64,000 bases of DNA from NCBI RefSeq assembly GCF_003254525.1, contig NZ_QFYS01000001.1:682001-746000 (forward strand). The letters run 5' to 3'. How positions within the stretch are numbered: the stretch's first letter is position 1; each line of letters begins with the position of its first letter. The notes beneath the pieces are model-generated. The model did no database searches. It had not been told where the DNA came from and was given only the letters and a program-made list of their open reading frames with translations. Positions 34,579 through 43,602 of this stretch are shown here, in pieces. Source of the stretch: Phenylobacterium kunshanense (lineage in GTDB: Bacteria > Pseudomonadota > Alphaproteobacteria > Caulobacterales > Caulobacteraceae). The translations under genes and the position numbers were made by a program.

Positions 34579-34980
34579 TCAGCCTTCCGGCAGGGCCTCG
34601 ATGATCACGAACGCCTGGGCGTAGGGATGGTCGTCGGTGAGGCTGAGGTGGATCACCGCCTTCATGCCCGGCGGGGTCATTTCCTGGAGCCGCGCGAGGG
34701 CGCCGCCGGTGAGGGCCATGGTCGGCTGGCCCGAGCGCATGTTGACCACGCCCATGTCGCGCCAGAAGACGCCGCGGCGCATGCCGGTGCCGAGCGCCTT
34801 GGCGCAGGCCTCCTTGGCGGCGAAGCGCTTGGCGTAGCTGGCGGCGGCGTCGGCCTTGCGGTCGGACCGGGCGCGCTCGATCTCGGTGAAGACGCGCATC
34901 CGGAAGCGGTCGCCGAACCGGTCGAGGCTGGCCTGGATGCGGCGGATGTCGGACAGGTCCGACCCGAGGCCGAGGATCAT
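34579..34980 (-). CDS. acpS: Holo-[acyl-carrier-protein] synthase
   Basis: The 133-residue product begins [26 protein letters not shown], with the metal-binding Asp of the AcpS fold. It contains [18 protein letters not shown], the second conserved Glu region, and ends [19 protein letters not shown]. It attaches 4'-phosphopantetheine to ACP. The start overlaps the pdxJ stop by 4 bp. In many alphaproteobacteria acpS directly precedes lepB; here DUF2147, phosphotransferase, SRPBCC and DMT genes lie between. Confidence 0.95.
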   Translation of the reverse strand: MILGLGSDLSDIRRIQASLDRFGDRFRMRVFTEIERARSDRKADAAASYAKRFAAKEACAKALGTGMRRGVFWRDMGVVNMRSGQPTMALTGGALARLQEMTPPGMKAVIHLSLTDDHPYAQAFVIIEALPEG

Positions 34981-35735
34981 GCGGCCGCCTGGCTGCGCGC
35001 CTCGTCCATCAGGGCGCGCATGCGCTGGATGGCGGGGCCAAGGCCGATGAAGATGGCCTCGCCGATCAGGAAGTGGCCGATGTTGAGCTCCATCAGCTCG
35101 GGGATCGCGGCGACGGGCTTCACCGTCTCGTAGTCGATGCCGTGGCCGGCGTGGACCTCCAGGCCCAGCGCGTGGGCCTGGGCCGCGGCGGCCTGAAGCT
35201 TGCGCAGAAGCGCCTCGGCCTGGGGGAGCCGCTCGCGGACCGCCTGGCAGTAGGCGCCGGTGTGCAGCTCGACCACCTGGGCGCCCACCGCCTTCGACGC
35301 GGCGACCTGGGCCTCGTCGGCGTCGATGAAGAGCGAGACGCGGATGCCGGCGGCGGCGAGCCTCTGAACCACCGGCCTGATCGCGCCCTCGCCGCGGACC
35401 ACGTCGAGCCCGCCCTCGGTGGTGACCTCCTCGCGCCGCTCGGGGACCAGGCAGGCCGCGTGGGGCAGGTGCTTCAGCGCGATGGCCTCCATCTCCGGCG
35501 TGACGGCGCACTCGAAGTTCAGGGGGCGGCCGCGACGCCGGCAGATCACCGCCAGCGCCTCGATGTCGGCGTCGGAGATGTGGCGGCGGTCCTCGCGCAG
35601 GTGGGCGGTGATGCCGTCGGCGCCGGCCGCGAGCGCCATCTCGGCCGCCCGGACGGGGTCCGGGTAGCCCTCGCCGCGCGCGTTCCGCACCGTGGCGACG
35701 TGGTCGATGTTGACGCCGAGTCTGAGGCGGCTCAT
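34977..35735 (-). CDS. pdxJ: Pyridoxine 5'-phosphate synthase
   Basis: The 252-residue product opens [17 protein letters not shown], the PdxJ signature. It also contains [70 protein letters not shown] and [14 protein letters not shown]. It condenses 1-deoxyxylulose 5-phosphate with aminoacetone phosphate in the DXP-dependent vitamin B6 pathway. The start at 35735 is 17 bp after the pyrE stop; it is coupled to acpS. Confidence 0.97.
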   Translation of the reverse strand: MSRLRLGVNIDHVATVRNARGEGYPDPVRAAEMALAAGADGITAHLREDRRHISDADIEALAVICRRRGRPLNFECAVTPEMEAIALKHLPHAACLVPERREEVTTEGGLDVVRGEGAIRPVVQRLAAAGIRVSLFIDADEAQVAASKAVGAQVVELHTGAYCQAVRERLPQAEALLRKLQAAAAQAHALGLEVHAGHGIDYETVKPVAAIPELMELNIGHFLIGEAIFIGLGPAIQRMRALMDEARSQAAA

Positions 35736-35752
35736 GCGCCCTCCCCTTGCTG

Positions 35753-36337
35753 TCAGGCCTTCAGCCGCTTGCTGCCCGGCTCCTCGGCCGGGATCGCGGC
35801 CAGTTCGGGCGGGATTTCGTCGGGCGCGTAGGACGGCACGTCCACCGTCGCCAGCGCGACCAGCGGAAAGCCGACGTCGGCCTTGCCGCCCGAACGGTCG
35901 ACGATGCAGGCGCAGGCCAGCACGACGCCGCCCGCCTCGGCCACCGGCTCCACCGCCTCGCGGAACGAGCCGCCGGTGGTGATCACGTCCTCGACGACCA
36001 CGACCTTGGCGCCCGGCGCGATCTTGAACGCCCGCCGCAGCCGGAACTTGCCGTCTTCGCGCTCCACATAGATCGACGGCACGCCCAGGGCGCGGGCGAC
36101 CTCGTAGCCGGGGATGATGGCGCCGACGGCGGGCGCCACGATCACGTCGGGCTTGCCGAACTGGGCGACGATCTTCTCGGCCAGCGCCCGGCACAGGCGC
36201 TCGGTGCGGTCAGGATACTGAAAGACCAAGTTTTTCTGGAGGAACATCGGGCTGTGGCGACCCGAGGCCAGGATGAAGTGGCCTTCGCGCAGGGCGCCGG
36301 CGCCGCGGAACTCTTCGAGGACGTCATCGGTGTTCAT
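35753..36337 (-). CDS. pyrE: Orotate phosphoribosyltransferase
   Basis: The 194-residue product carries the PRPP-binding motif [30 protein letters not shown] near the N-terminus and [30 protein letters not shown]. It converts orotate and PRPP to orotidine monophosphate in pyrimidine synthesis. I chose MNTDDVL at 36337; the frame continues upstream for 16 codons. It is divergent from the cyclase-like gene. Confidence 0.96.
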   Translation of the reverse strand: MNTDDVLEEFRGAGALREGHFILASGRHSPMFLQKNLVFQYPDRTERLCRALAEKIVAQFGKPDVIVAPAVGAIIPGYEVARALGVPSIYVEREDGKFRLRRAFKIAPGAKVVVVEDVITTGGSFREAVEPVAEAGGVVLACACIVDRSGGKADVGFPLVALATVDVPSYAPDEIPPELAAIPAEEPGSKRLKA

Positions 36338-36438
36338 GGCGCTCCCATACACCGCGTCGCGGCGGGTTGTCGCGGCGTCCATCAACCTTGCCCGCTGGCA
36401 ACCTTACATTAGCGCCCGGCGGGCTAGCCTGCGTGGTG

Positions 36439-37455
36439 ATGGTGGGTTTGCACGCGAGAAGCGCAGAAGCGCCGAGCGAGCGGAAGGTCTTTCCGGACGA
36501 CTTCCCGGAGGGCCTGAAGCCGCGTCTTCGGCTGTTCCTGAGCGCTGACCTGGTGGGCTCCACCAGGTACAAGCAGTCGCGCAACGCGTGGCGCTCCGAA
36601 ATCCTGGGCTTTTTCCGGAACTTCGACTTCGTTCTTCAGACCCAGTACCGCGCCTTCACCGACGGCCGCGAGGAGACTCTGGGCGCGCCGGAGTTCTGGA
36701 AGAGCAACGGCGACGAACTGCTCTACGTCTGCGAGCTGCAGAGCCTGTCCCACGCCCACGCCATGATGCACGTGTGGCTGGCCGCCCTGGAGCGGTACCG
36801 GATCGAATACACCGAGGGCCAGCAGCACCTGGACGTGAAGTCGACGGCCTGGATCGGACTGTTCCCGCTGCCGAACTCCGAGGTGTTCTTCCGGCGGGGC
36901 GGCGGCCAGCTGGAGCCCGACACCGCCAAGGACCCGGTGCTGATCCAGTCAGAGCTGCGCGACGAGTGGTACGCCAATCCCAACACCGGCGCGATCATCC
37001 GCGACTTCGCCGGCCCCTCGATCGACACCGGCTTCCGGCTGACGTCCTGGGCGACGCCGCGGCGGCTGATCCTGTCGGTCGACCTCGCCTTCCTGCTCAC
37101 CAGCTCCTACACCAAGGGCGTCGGCCCCCTGCGGCTGCACCTGTCGGGGCGGGAAAAGCTGAAGGGCATCATCGGCGACCAGCCCTACCCCACCCTCTGG
37201 ATCCCGGTGGGGGGCGCAAGGGCGCCCGTCGACGGCGACCTGGGCCCCGCGGCCACCGACCGGGCCACCATCCGGTCGTACTGCGAGGCGATCATCGAGC
37301 AGAACTACAGCTCGATCACGCCGCTGTTCCTCGGCGGCGCGCGCCACGAGGACTTCGACTGGGCGCCGCCCTACATCCTCAGCCGGATCCTGAAGCACTG
37401 GGACGAAGAGGTGCGCTACCGCACCGAGGTCACGGGCGTGGTGCTGCTGCCGTAG
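36439..37455 (+). CDS. Class III nucleotidyl cyclase-like protein
   Basis: The product has about 338 residues. LRLFLSADLVGSTRYKQ supplies the first metal Asp (Asp37), and WKSNGDELLY supplies the base-selecting Lys88 and second metal Asp92. GPSIDTGFRLTSWA corresponds to the G-x-V-N-x-A-x-R-L element of class III cyclases. The spacing and sequence differ from ordinary adenylate cyclases and resemble the stand-alone cyclases found in some defence loci. No membrane segment or effector domain is present. It starts about 100 bp from pyrE, divergent. The start is uncertain: GTG 36433/36436 and a TTG at 36367 are alternatives. Confidence 0.65.
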   Translation: MVGLHARSAEAPSERKVFPDDFPEGLKPRLRLFLSADLVGSTRYKQSRNAWRSEILGFFRNFDFVLQTQYRAFTDGREETLGAPEFWKSNGDELLYVCELQSLSHAHAMMHVWLAALERYRIEYTEGQQHLDVKSTAWIGLFPLPNSEVFFRRGGGQLEPDTAKDPVLIQSELRDEWYANPNTGAIIRDFAGPSIDTGFRLTSWATPRRLILSVDLAFLLTSSYTKGVGPLRLHLSGREKLKGIIGDQPYPTLWIPVGGARAPVDGDLGPAATDRATIRSYCEAIIEQNYSSITPLFLGGARHEDFDWAPPYILSRILKHWDEEVRYRTEVTGVVLLP

Positions 37456-37516
37456 GGCGGCGATCTTTCACGGCGACCGACCGGCATCGCCTCGAGACGG
37501 CGAAGCCGTCTTAGGA

Positions 37517-37587
37517 ACCACGGAAAGCACAGAGGAACACGGAAGGTGGCCGACCGACCTTCCGTGTCTCTCTGTGTCTTCTGTGGT
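37517..37587. repeat. Long imperfect hairpin
   Basis: The left arm (37517-37547, starting ACCACGGAAAGCACAGAG and ending CACGGAAGGT) pairs with the right arm (37557-37587, starting ACCTTCCGTGTCTCTCTG and ending TCTGTGGT) over about 30 bp with three or four mismatches and a 9-base loop. The base composition is far lower in GC than the neighbourhood. A second small hairpin, GACCTCCG/CGGAGGTC at 37599-37620, abuts the rel stop codon. Confidence 0.7.
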
Positions 37588-37619
37588 CTGAATATGCAGA
37601 CCTCCGCCGGCGCGGAGGT

Positions 37620-39785
37620 CTAACCCTTCGTGCGCTCGACTTCTTCCACGCTCGGATTGGCGCGGAGGGCGGCGGAGATGTGCGTGAGGTGGCGGGCGTC
37701 GGTGACGTCGACGTCGATGTCCACGTCGAAGAAGTCGGACTGCCGGTGGTGCATCCTGAGGTTCACGATGTTGCCGCCGGCGTCGCCGATGATCGTGCAG
37801 ACCTGTCCCAGGACGCCCGGCGCATTGCGGATGGTGGCGGTCAGGCGGGCGCGGGCGATGGCGTTGCGCTCGGCCTCGGGCGTCCACTGCAGGTCGCGCC
37901 AGAGCTCCTCGCGGTCCTCGTACTCGGCCAGCTTCTCGCAGTCGATCGCATGGACCGTGAGCCCACGGCCGTCACTCTCCAGGATGCCGACGATCCGGTC
38001 GCCCGGCACCGGCGAGCAGCACTGGCCGAAGTGGATGGTGACGCCGGGCGTCAGGCCGCCGCCGCGAACATAGAGCCGGGCCTTGCCTTCGCCGATGTGC
38101 CGGCGGGCCGCGGCGGCCTCACGCTCGGCGGCCTTGAGGCCGGGGAAGACGGTCTCCAGCACCTGGCCGGGCGTGGCGCGGCCGCGGCCCACGGCCTCGA
38201 ACAGGTCCTCCTCGCTCGTGACCGCGAAGCGATCGAGCGCCGGACGGAGGGAGACGTCCTTGCGGGTCTTGCCGGCCGCCTCGAACATCTGGTCGACGGT
38301 GGCGCGGCCGAGGCGGACGAACTCCTCCCGCTCGGTCTGGCGGATGTGGCGGCGGATCGCGCTGCGGGCGCGGCCGGTGACGGTCAGCGAGCGCCAGTCG
38401 GGCGGCACCACCGGCTTGCCGCCGCGGATCACCTCGACCACGTCGCCGTTGGACAGGGTGGCGCGCAGCGGGCGCAGCTCGCCGTTGATCTTCACCCCGA
38501 TGCAGGCGTCGCCGATATCGGTGTGCAGGGCGTAGGCGAAGTCGAGCGGCATGGCCCCGCGCGGCAGGCTGACGAGCTGGCCCTTGGGCGTGAAGACGAA
38601 CACCTGGTCGAGGTACATCTCGAGCTTGGCGTGCTCGACCAGCTCCTCGGCGTCGCCGCCATGTTCCAGCACCTGGACGAGGTGGCGCAGGTTGATCAGC
38701 GGGTCGCGGCCGCCGGCCTGCTTCTGGTGCTCGGCGTCGAAGCCGTAGGACTCGTTCTTGTAGCGCCAGTGGGCGGCCACGCCCTCCTCGGCCACGCGGT
38801 CCATGGCTTCGGTGCGGATCTGCATTTCCACCCGCATGCCGCGGTAGCCGACGACGGTGGTGTGCAGCGAGCGGTAGTTGTTCCGCTTCGGCGTCGAGAT
38901 GTAGTCCTTGAACCGCTCGGGCACGCTGGGCCAGGCGCGGTGGATCACGCCCAGGGCGCGGTAGCAGTCGTCCTCGTTCTCCACGATGACGCGGAAGGCG
39001 TAGATGTCGGAGAGCTGCGAGAAGCCGATCGACTTGCGCTGGAGCTTCCGCCAGATCGAGAAGGCGTGCTTCTCGCGCCCGAAGACCCGGGCCGGGATGC
39101 CGGCGGTGTCGAGACGGGCGGCGATCTCCTGGCTGACCAGCGAGACGGCGCCGCCCTGCTCCTCGCGCAGGGCCTCGAGGCGGCGCAGGATGGCGTTGCG
39201 GCCCACCGGATTGAGGTGGGCGAAGGCCAGCTCCTCCAGCTCCTCGCACATGCGGTGCACGCCGATCGAACGGGCGAGCGGGGCGTAGATGTCGAGGGTC
39301 TCGCGGGCGATCCGCTCGCGCTTGGCCGGATGCTTGATGAAGTGAAGCGTCCGCATGTTGTGCAGGCGGTCGGCCAGCTTCACCAGCAGGACGCGGACGT
39401 CCTTGGAGATGGCGAGGATGAACTTGCGCAGGTTCTCCGCCTGGCGGAGATGCTCCTGGGAGAGCTCCAGCTTGGAGAGCTTGGTGACGCCCTCGACGAG
39501 CTCGGCGACCTCGGCCCCGAACAGCTCCTCCACCTTCTCACGGGTGGCGTCGGTGTCCTCGATCACGTCGTGCAGCAGCGCCGTGACGATGGTCTCGGTG
39601 TCGAGGCGGTAGTCGGTGAGGATGCCCGCCACCTCGATGGGGTGGGCGAAGTAGGGATCGCCGGAGGCCCGCTTCTGGGAGCCGTGCTGGCGCATGGCGT
39701 AGACGTAGGCGCGGTTCAGCAGCGCCTCATCGGCCGTGGGGTCGTACGAGCGGACCTTCTCGATCAGCTCGAACTGGCGAAGCAT
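37620..39785 (-). CDS. Bifunctional (p)ppGpp synthetase/hydrolase
   Basis: The 721-residue product has an HD hydrolase domain (ALLHDVIEDTDATREKVEELFG, KLADRLHNMRTL), a synthetase domain (FSQLSDIYAFRVIVENEDDCYRALG, RNNYRSLHTTVVGY), TGS (VFTPKGQLVSLPRGAMPLDFAYALHT), a conserved Cys pair region (FGQCCSPVPGD) and a C-terminal ACT domain. Alphaproteobacteria usually carry this single Rsh protein for the stringent response. I chose MLRQFELIEKVRSYDP at 39785, where family similarity begins; ATG 39824 is an alternative. rpoZ is upstream on the same strand, a common pairing with spoT. Confidence 0.94.
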   Translation of the reverse strand: MLRQFELIEKVRSYDPTADEALLNRAYVYAMRQHGSQKRASGDPYFAHPIEVAGILTDYRLDTETIVTALLHDVIEDTDATREKVEELFGAEVAELVEGVTKLSKLELSQEHLRQAENLRKFILAISKDVRVLLVKLADRLHNMRTLHFIKHPAKRERIARETLDIYAPLARSIGVHRMCEELEELAFAHLNPVGRNAILRRLEALREEQGGAVSLVSQEIAARLDTAGIPARVFGREKHAFSIWRKLQRKSIGFSQLSDIYAFRVIVENEDDCYRALGVIHRAWPSVPERFKDYISTPKRNNYRSLHTTVVGYRGMRVEMQIRTEAMDRVAEEGVAAHWRYKNESYGFDAEHQKQAGGRDPLINLRHLVQVLEHGGDAEELVEHAKLEMYLDQVFVFTPKGQLVSLPRGAMPLDFAYALHTDIGDACIGVKINGELRPLRATLSNGDVVEVIRGGKPVVPPDWRSLTVTGRARSAIRRHIRQTEREEFVRLGRATVDQMFEAAGKTRKDVSLRPALDRFAVTSEEDLFEAVGRGRATPGQVLETVFPGLKAAEREAAAARRHIGEGKARLYVRGGGLTPGVTIHFGQCCSPVPGDRIVGILESDGRGLTVHAIDCEKLAEYEDREELWRDLQWTPEAERNAIARARLTATIRNAPGVLGQVCTIIGDAGGNIVNLRMHHRQSDFFDVDIDVDVTDARHLTHISAALRANPSVEEVERTKG

Positions 39786-39895
39786 GCGCGGACGGGGCGG
39801 ACCCGTCGCGACCGGCGGCTTCATAGGTGCGTCTTGGACCGGAGAGGCGACGGGCTGCGCCGCCTCCCGAGTAGGAGGGTCTGCGCCTTCGGGGC

Positions 39896-40255
39896 TCAGT
39901 ACCGCTCCTCCTGGCCGCCGTCCCGGTCGCTCTGCAGCGCGCGGACCAGCTCCAGCTCGCTCATCTGCATGTGGGTCGGATCAGCCAGCAGGGCCAGGGT
40001 CTCGGCCTCTTCCTCGGCCTCGGAGCGCTCGTCGACGCGCTGCAGGGTGCCGATCAGGGTTTCCTTGAGCTCCTCGGCGTCGACCACGTCGTCGGCGATC
40101 TCGCGCAGGGCCACCACCGGGTTCTTGTCGTTGTCGCGATCGACCAGGATCTGGGCGCCGGCCGAGATGGCGCGGGCGCGATGGGCCGACAGCAGCACGA
40201 GGCTGAAGCGGTTGGGGACCTTCTCGATGCAGTCTTCGACGGTGACGCGGGCCAT
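39896..40255 (-). CDS. rpoZ: RNA polymerase omega subunit
   Basis: The 119-residue product begins [30 protein letters not shown], the diagnostic omega start, followed by [19 protein letters not shown]. The acidic C-terminal extension of about 55 residues is typical for alphaproteobacteria. It stabilises the beta' subunit of RNA polymerase. The start at 40255 is set by this motif. It precedes rel on the same strand. Confidence 0.95.
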   Translation of the reverse strand: MARVTVEDCIEKVPNRFSLVLLSAHRARAISAGAQILVDRDNDKNPVVALREIADDVVDAEELKETLIGTLQRVDERSEAEEEAETLALLADPTHMQMSELELVRALQSDRDGGQEERY

Positions 40256-40348
40256 GGAGTCTCTCAGACGGAAAGGTAGAACCGGCGAAAATAGAGGGTC
40301 GCAGGCTTTTGTGCAACGCCGCAAAGGCCGCAGGGCGGATGCGGCGGA

Positions 40349-40837
40349 TCACGGACGGATCGGCGTGGCGTCGCGGCCCACGGTCGCCGCGGCGGCCAGG
40401 GCGGCGGCGGTCAGGCCGAGGACGGGATGGGTCCAGGCCGGCGCGATCTCGGCGAGCGGGCCCATGACGAAGCGGCGCTCGTGGGCGCGCGGGTGCGGGA
40501 GGACGAGCCCTGGCGCATCGCGGACCTCGCGGCCGTGGGCGATCAGGTCGAGGTCCAGGGTGCGCGGGGCGTTCCGCCCTGCCCGCTCACGCCCCATGGC
40601 CGCCTCCAGGTCGAGGAGAGCCACCAGCACCTGCTCCGGCCCGGCGTTCGCCTCGACAAGCGCGACGCCGTTGCGATACTCAGGGGCATTCGGATCGGGC
40701 CAGGCGGCCGAGCGCCACCAGCCCGACCTTTTTTGGATTTTCAGACCGACCGACGGGAACCGCGCCAGAGCCGCCTCCAGCAAAGCCTCGCAAGAGCCGT
40801 AGTCGCCGGCGAGGTTGCTGCCCAGGGCGACAACCAC
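40349..40837 (-). CDS. folK: 2-amino-4-hydroxy-6-hydroxymethyldihydropteridine diphosphokinase
   Basis: The 162-residue product shows VVALGSNLAGDYGSCEALL, the HPPK signature ERAGRNAPRTLDLDLIAHG, and LPHPRAHERRFVMGPLAEIAP. It transfers pyrophosphate from ATP to the pterin in folate synthesis. The start is GTG at 40837, 31 bp from the start of the divergent NYN gene, so the two promoters lie within or close to each other's coding sequence. Confidence 0.94.
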   Translation of the reverse strand: MVVALGSNLAGDYGSCEALLEAALARFPSVGLKIQKRSGWWRSAAWPDPNAPEYRNGVALVEANAGPEQVLVALLDLEAAMGRERAGRNAPRTLDLDLIAHGREVRDAPGLVLPHPRAHERRFVMGPLAEIAPAWTHPVLGLTAAALAAAATVGRDATPIRP

Positions 40838-40868
40838 GACCCGATCCAGGTCCAGGAACTCAGTGATT

Positions 40869-41468
40869 ATGACCTTCTACCCCACGGACCGGCTGGCCTT
40901 GTTCATCGACGGGGCGAACCTCTACTCCGCCGCCAAGAACCTCGGCTTCGACATCGACTACCGCAAGCTGCTGGAGGAGTTCAAAAAGCGCAGCGTGCTG
41001 GTGCGCGCCTACTACTACACGGCGCTGGTGGAGAACGAGGAATACTCGCCGATCCGGCCGCTGGTCGACTGGCTGGACTACAACGGCTACCGCCTGGTGA
41101 CGAAGGCCGCGCGCGAGTTCGTGGACAACCAGGGCCGCAAGCGCTGGCGCGGCGACATGGACGTGGAGATCGCCGTCGACATGCTGGAGATGGCCGACCA
41201 CGCCGACCACCTGGTGCTGTTCTCGGGCGACGGGGACTTCCGCCGGCTGGTGGAGGCGGTGCAGCGCAAGGGCAGCCGGGTGACCGTGGTCTCGACCGTG
41301 AAGTCGCAGCCGCCGATGGTGTCGGACGAGCTGCGCCGGCAGGCCGACAACTTCGTGGACCTGGCCGATCTGTCGGACCTGATCGGCCGACCGTCGCGCC
41401 TGCCCAAGTTCCTGCAGGAAGCCCGGGCCGTGAACCCCGACGACCGCGCCGCCGATGCCGACGCCTGA
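40869..41468 (+). CDS. NYN-domain (LabA/DUF88-like) putative RNase
   Basis: The 199-residue product has the PIN-like NYN fold. The metal-binding acidic residues sit in LALFIDGANLYSAAKNLGF, KRWRGDMDVEIAVDMLEMA and LVLFSGDGDFRRLVEAVQRKG. Such proteins are thought to be single-strand RNases acting in RNA turnover. The start MTFYPTDR at 40869 follows AGGA. It overlaps the downstream uracil-DNA glycosylase gene by 14 bp, so the two are coupled. Confidence 0.92.
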   Translation: MTFYPTDRLALFIDGANLYSAAKNLGFDIDYRKLLEEFKKRSVLVRAYYYTALVENEEYSPIRPLVDWLDYNGYRLVTKAAREFVDNQGRKRWRGDMDVEIAVDMLEMADHADHLVLFSGDGDFRRLVEAVQRKGSRVTVVSTVKSQPPMVSDELRRQADNFVDLADLSDLIGRPSRLPKFLQEARAVNPDDRAADADA

Positions 41469-42117
41469 GGCCGCGGCCGCCGAGGCGCCCCCTGAGGCCC
41501 CGGCCGACTGCCCGCTTTGCCCGCGCCTGGTGGCCTATCGCGAGGCGAACCAGCGCTCGATCCCCGAGGGATTCAACGGGGCGGTCGCCTCGTTCGGCGA
41601 CGAGGGCGCGCGGCTTTGCGTGGTGGGGCTCGCGCCCGGCCGCATGGGGGCCAACCGGACGGGGCGGCCCTTCACCGGCGATGGGGCCGGCGTGATGCTG
41701 TACGACACCCTGCTGAAGACCGGCTTCGCGCGGGGGACCTACGAGGCGCGGCCCGACGACGGGCTGACGCTGGTCGACTGCATGATCACCAACGCCGTCC
41801 GCTGCGCTCCGCCCGGCAACAAGCCCGAGACGGCCGAGGAAACCGCCTGCCGGCCTTTCCTGGCGGCGCGGCTGGCCGCCCTGCCGCGACTGAAGGTGAT
41901 CGTGACCCTCGGCGACGTGTCGCGGCGCAACGTGCTGCGGGCGCTGGGGCTGAAGGCGTCGGCCGGAATCGCGGGCCACGGGACCGAGTTCCCGGCGGGC
42001 CCCTACACGGTGCTGAACAGCTACCACTGCTCGCGGCTCAACACGAACACCGGCCGGCTGACGGCGGAGATGTTCGAGGCGGTCTTCCGGCGGGCGCGCG
42101 AACTGATCGAAGTTTAG
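41455..42117 (+). CDS. Uracil-DNA glycosylase, family 5-like (UdgB type)
   Basis: The 220-residue product has CPLCPRLVAYR (two Cys ligands of the iron-sulfur cluster), the water-activating loop GLAPGRMGANRTGRPFTGDGAG, then NAVRCAPPGNKPETAEETACR with the remaining Cys ligands. The closing loop is NSYHCSRLNTNTGRLT. The A-N-R-T-G-R-x-F-T-G-D pattern and the L-N-T-x-T-G-R loop point to family 5. The closing loop has YHCSR where HPSP is usual, which may alter substrate preference. It acts in base-excision repair of uracil and perhaps oxidised or alkylated bases. Confidence 0.88.
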   Translation: MPTPEAAAAEAPPEAPADCPLCPRLVAYREANQRSIPEGFNGAVASFGDEGARLCVVGLAPGRMGANRTGRPFTGDGAGVMLYDTLLKTGFARGTYEARPDDGLTLVDCMITNAVRCAPPGNKPETAEETACRPFLAARLAALPRLKVIVTLGDVSRRNVLRALGLKASAGIAGHGTEFPAGPYTVLNSYHCSRLNTNTGRLTAEMFEAVFRRARELIEV

Positions 42118-42210
42118 GCGCCGCTCGTCGCCGAGCAGGTTGGGGCTATGGCGGAGACCGGACATGGGCTGTAGCGTCGCCCGCCTGTCCAGCTTCACGG
42201 ATTCCCGCAC

Positions 42211-43596
42211 GTGCCCAAGACGCTTCTCGCCGCCCTGCTCGCCACCGCCCTCGCCGCGCCTGCGTTCGCGCAGCCGAAGGTCGATCCCGCCCTGCACGCC
42301 AAGGCGCTGGAGATCCTGGCGACCGGCATCGGCTATCGCACCGTGGCCGGCGGCGACCAGTTCGTGCCCTATGCCGAGTACCTCAAGCGCGAGCTGATGG
42401 CCGGCGGGTTCAAGGCCGAGGAGATCACCATCGAGCCAATGGCCGGCACGGCGTTCCTGATCGCCCGTTATCCCGGCAAGGACCCGAAGAAGAAGCCGAT
42501 CGTCATCTCGGGCCACATGGACGTGGTGGAGGCGAAGGCGGCCGACTGGACCCGCGATCCGTTCACGGCCGTGATGGAGAACGGCTATGTCTTCGGCCGC
42601 GGGGCGACCGACAACAAGTTCGACGTCTCCATGGTGGTCGCGACGCTGGCCAACCTGCGCAAGCAGGGCTGGAAGCCGGGCCGCGACGTGATCCTGGCCC
42701 TCTCCGGCGACGAAGAGACGACCATGCGCACCACGGCGGCGCTGGCCGAGCGGTTGAAGCACGCCGAGCTGGTGCTGAACGCCGACGGCGGCGGGGGCAG
42801 CCTGACCGAGGACGGCAAGCCAGTGGCCTATGGCGTCCAGGGCGCCGAGAAGACCTATGCCGACTTCCACCTCACCGTGACCGACGCCGGCGGGCACTCC
42901 AGCCGGCCGACGCCGACCAACGCCATCTATCGCCTGGCCAAGGCGCTGGACCGGCTCGAGGCCTACAAGTGGCCGACGATGCACAACGAGATCACCCGGG
43001 CGACGGCGGCGGCCATGGGCCCGAACACGCCGGGCGAGGTGGGCAAGGCCATGAGCCGGTTCGCCGCCGATCCCACCGACAAGGCCGCGATCGACACCAT
43101 CCGGGCCGACTACAACTACAGCCCCGCCCTGCACACGACCTGCGTCGCGACGATGCTGGAGGGCGGCCACGCGCCGAACGCCCTGCCCCAGAAGGCGACG
43201 GCCACGGTGAACTGCCGGATCTTCCCCGGCGTGTCGTCCGAGAGCGTGAAGGGCACGATCGCGGAGATGACCAAGGACCTCGGCGTGACGGTGACGCGGC
43301 TGGACGACGGCTCGATCGACAGCCCGGCCTCGCCGCTGCGGCCCGACCTGATGAAGGCGGTGGCCAAGGCGGTCCACGCGCGCTTCCCGGGCCTGCCGAT
43401 CGTGCCCGCCCAGGCGTCGGGCGCCACCGACAGCATGTATTTCCGCGCCGCCGGCGTGCCGAGCTATGGCGTCTCGGGCCTGTTCATGAAGGACTCGGAC
43501 GAGTTCGCCCACGGCCTGAACGAGCGGGCTCCGATCGCCGCCGTCGACGGCGACCTGGCCCACTGGGACATCCTGCTGAAAGAGCTCGCCAAGTAG
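42211..43596 (+). CDS. Exported M20-family metallopeptidase
   Basis: The 461-residue product has a signal peptide (LLAALLATALAAPAFAQ). The M20 zinc-site motifs are ISGHMDVVEAK, GRGATDNKFDVSM and LSGDEETTM, and the dimerisation lid domain runs from TYADFHLTVTDAGGHSSRPTP. The order matches carboxypeptidase G2/ArgE/DapE-like enzymes. The signal peptide suggests a periplasmic aminoacyl or dipeptide hydrolase; the exact substrate is not predictable. The start is GTG at 42211. Confidence 0.93.
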   Translation: MPKTLLAALLATALAAPAFAQPKVDPALHAKALEILATGIGYRTVAGGDQFVPYAEYLKRELMAGGFKAEEITIEPMAGTAFLIARYPGKDPKKKPIVISGHMDVVEAKAADWTRDPFTAVMENGYVFGRGATDNKFDVSMVVATLANLRKQGWKPGRDVILALSGDEETTMRTTAALAERLKHAELVLNADGGGGSLTEDGKPVAYGVQGAEKTYADFHLTVTDAGGHSSRPTPTNAIYRLAKALDRLEAYKWPTMHNEITRATAAAMGPNTPGEVGKAMSRFAADPTDKAAIDTIRADYNYSPALHTTCVATMLEGGHAPNALPQKATATVNCRIFPGVSSESVKGTIAEMTKDLGVTVTRLDDGSIDSPASPLRPDLMKAVAKAVHARFPGLPIVPAQASGATDSMYFRAAGVPSYGVSGLFMKDSDEFAHGLNERAPIAAVDGDLAHWDILLKELAK

Positions 43597-43602
43597 GCCC
43601 GA

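Noticed and set aside
36439..37455. A complete Pycsar or CBASS defence operon
   Set aside because: Only the cyclase-like gene is present; no TIR, transmembrane, nuclease or phospholipase effector is adjacent.
37680..40802. 1,040-codon plus-strand frame opposite rel, rpoZ and folK
   Set aside because: Antisense to three well-identified genes and without any domain.
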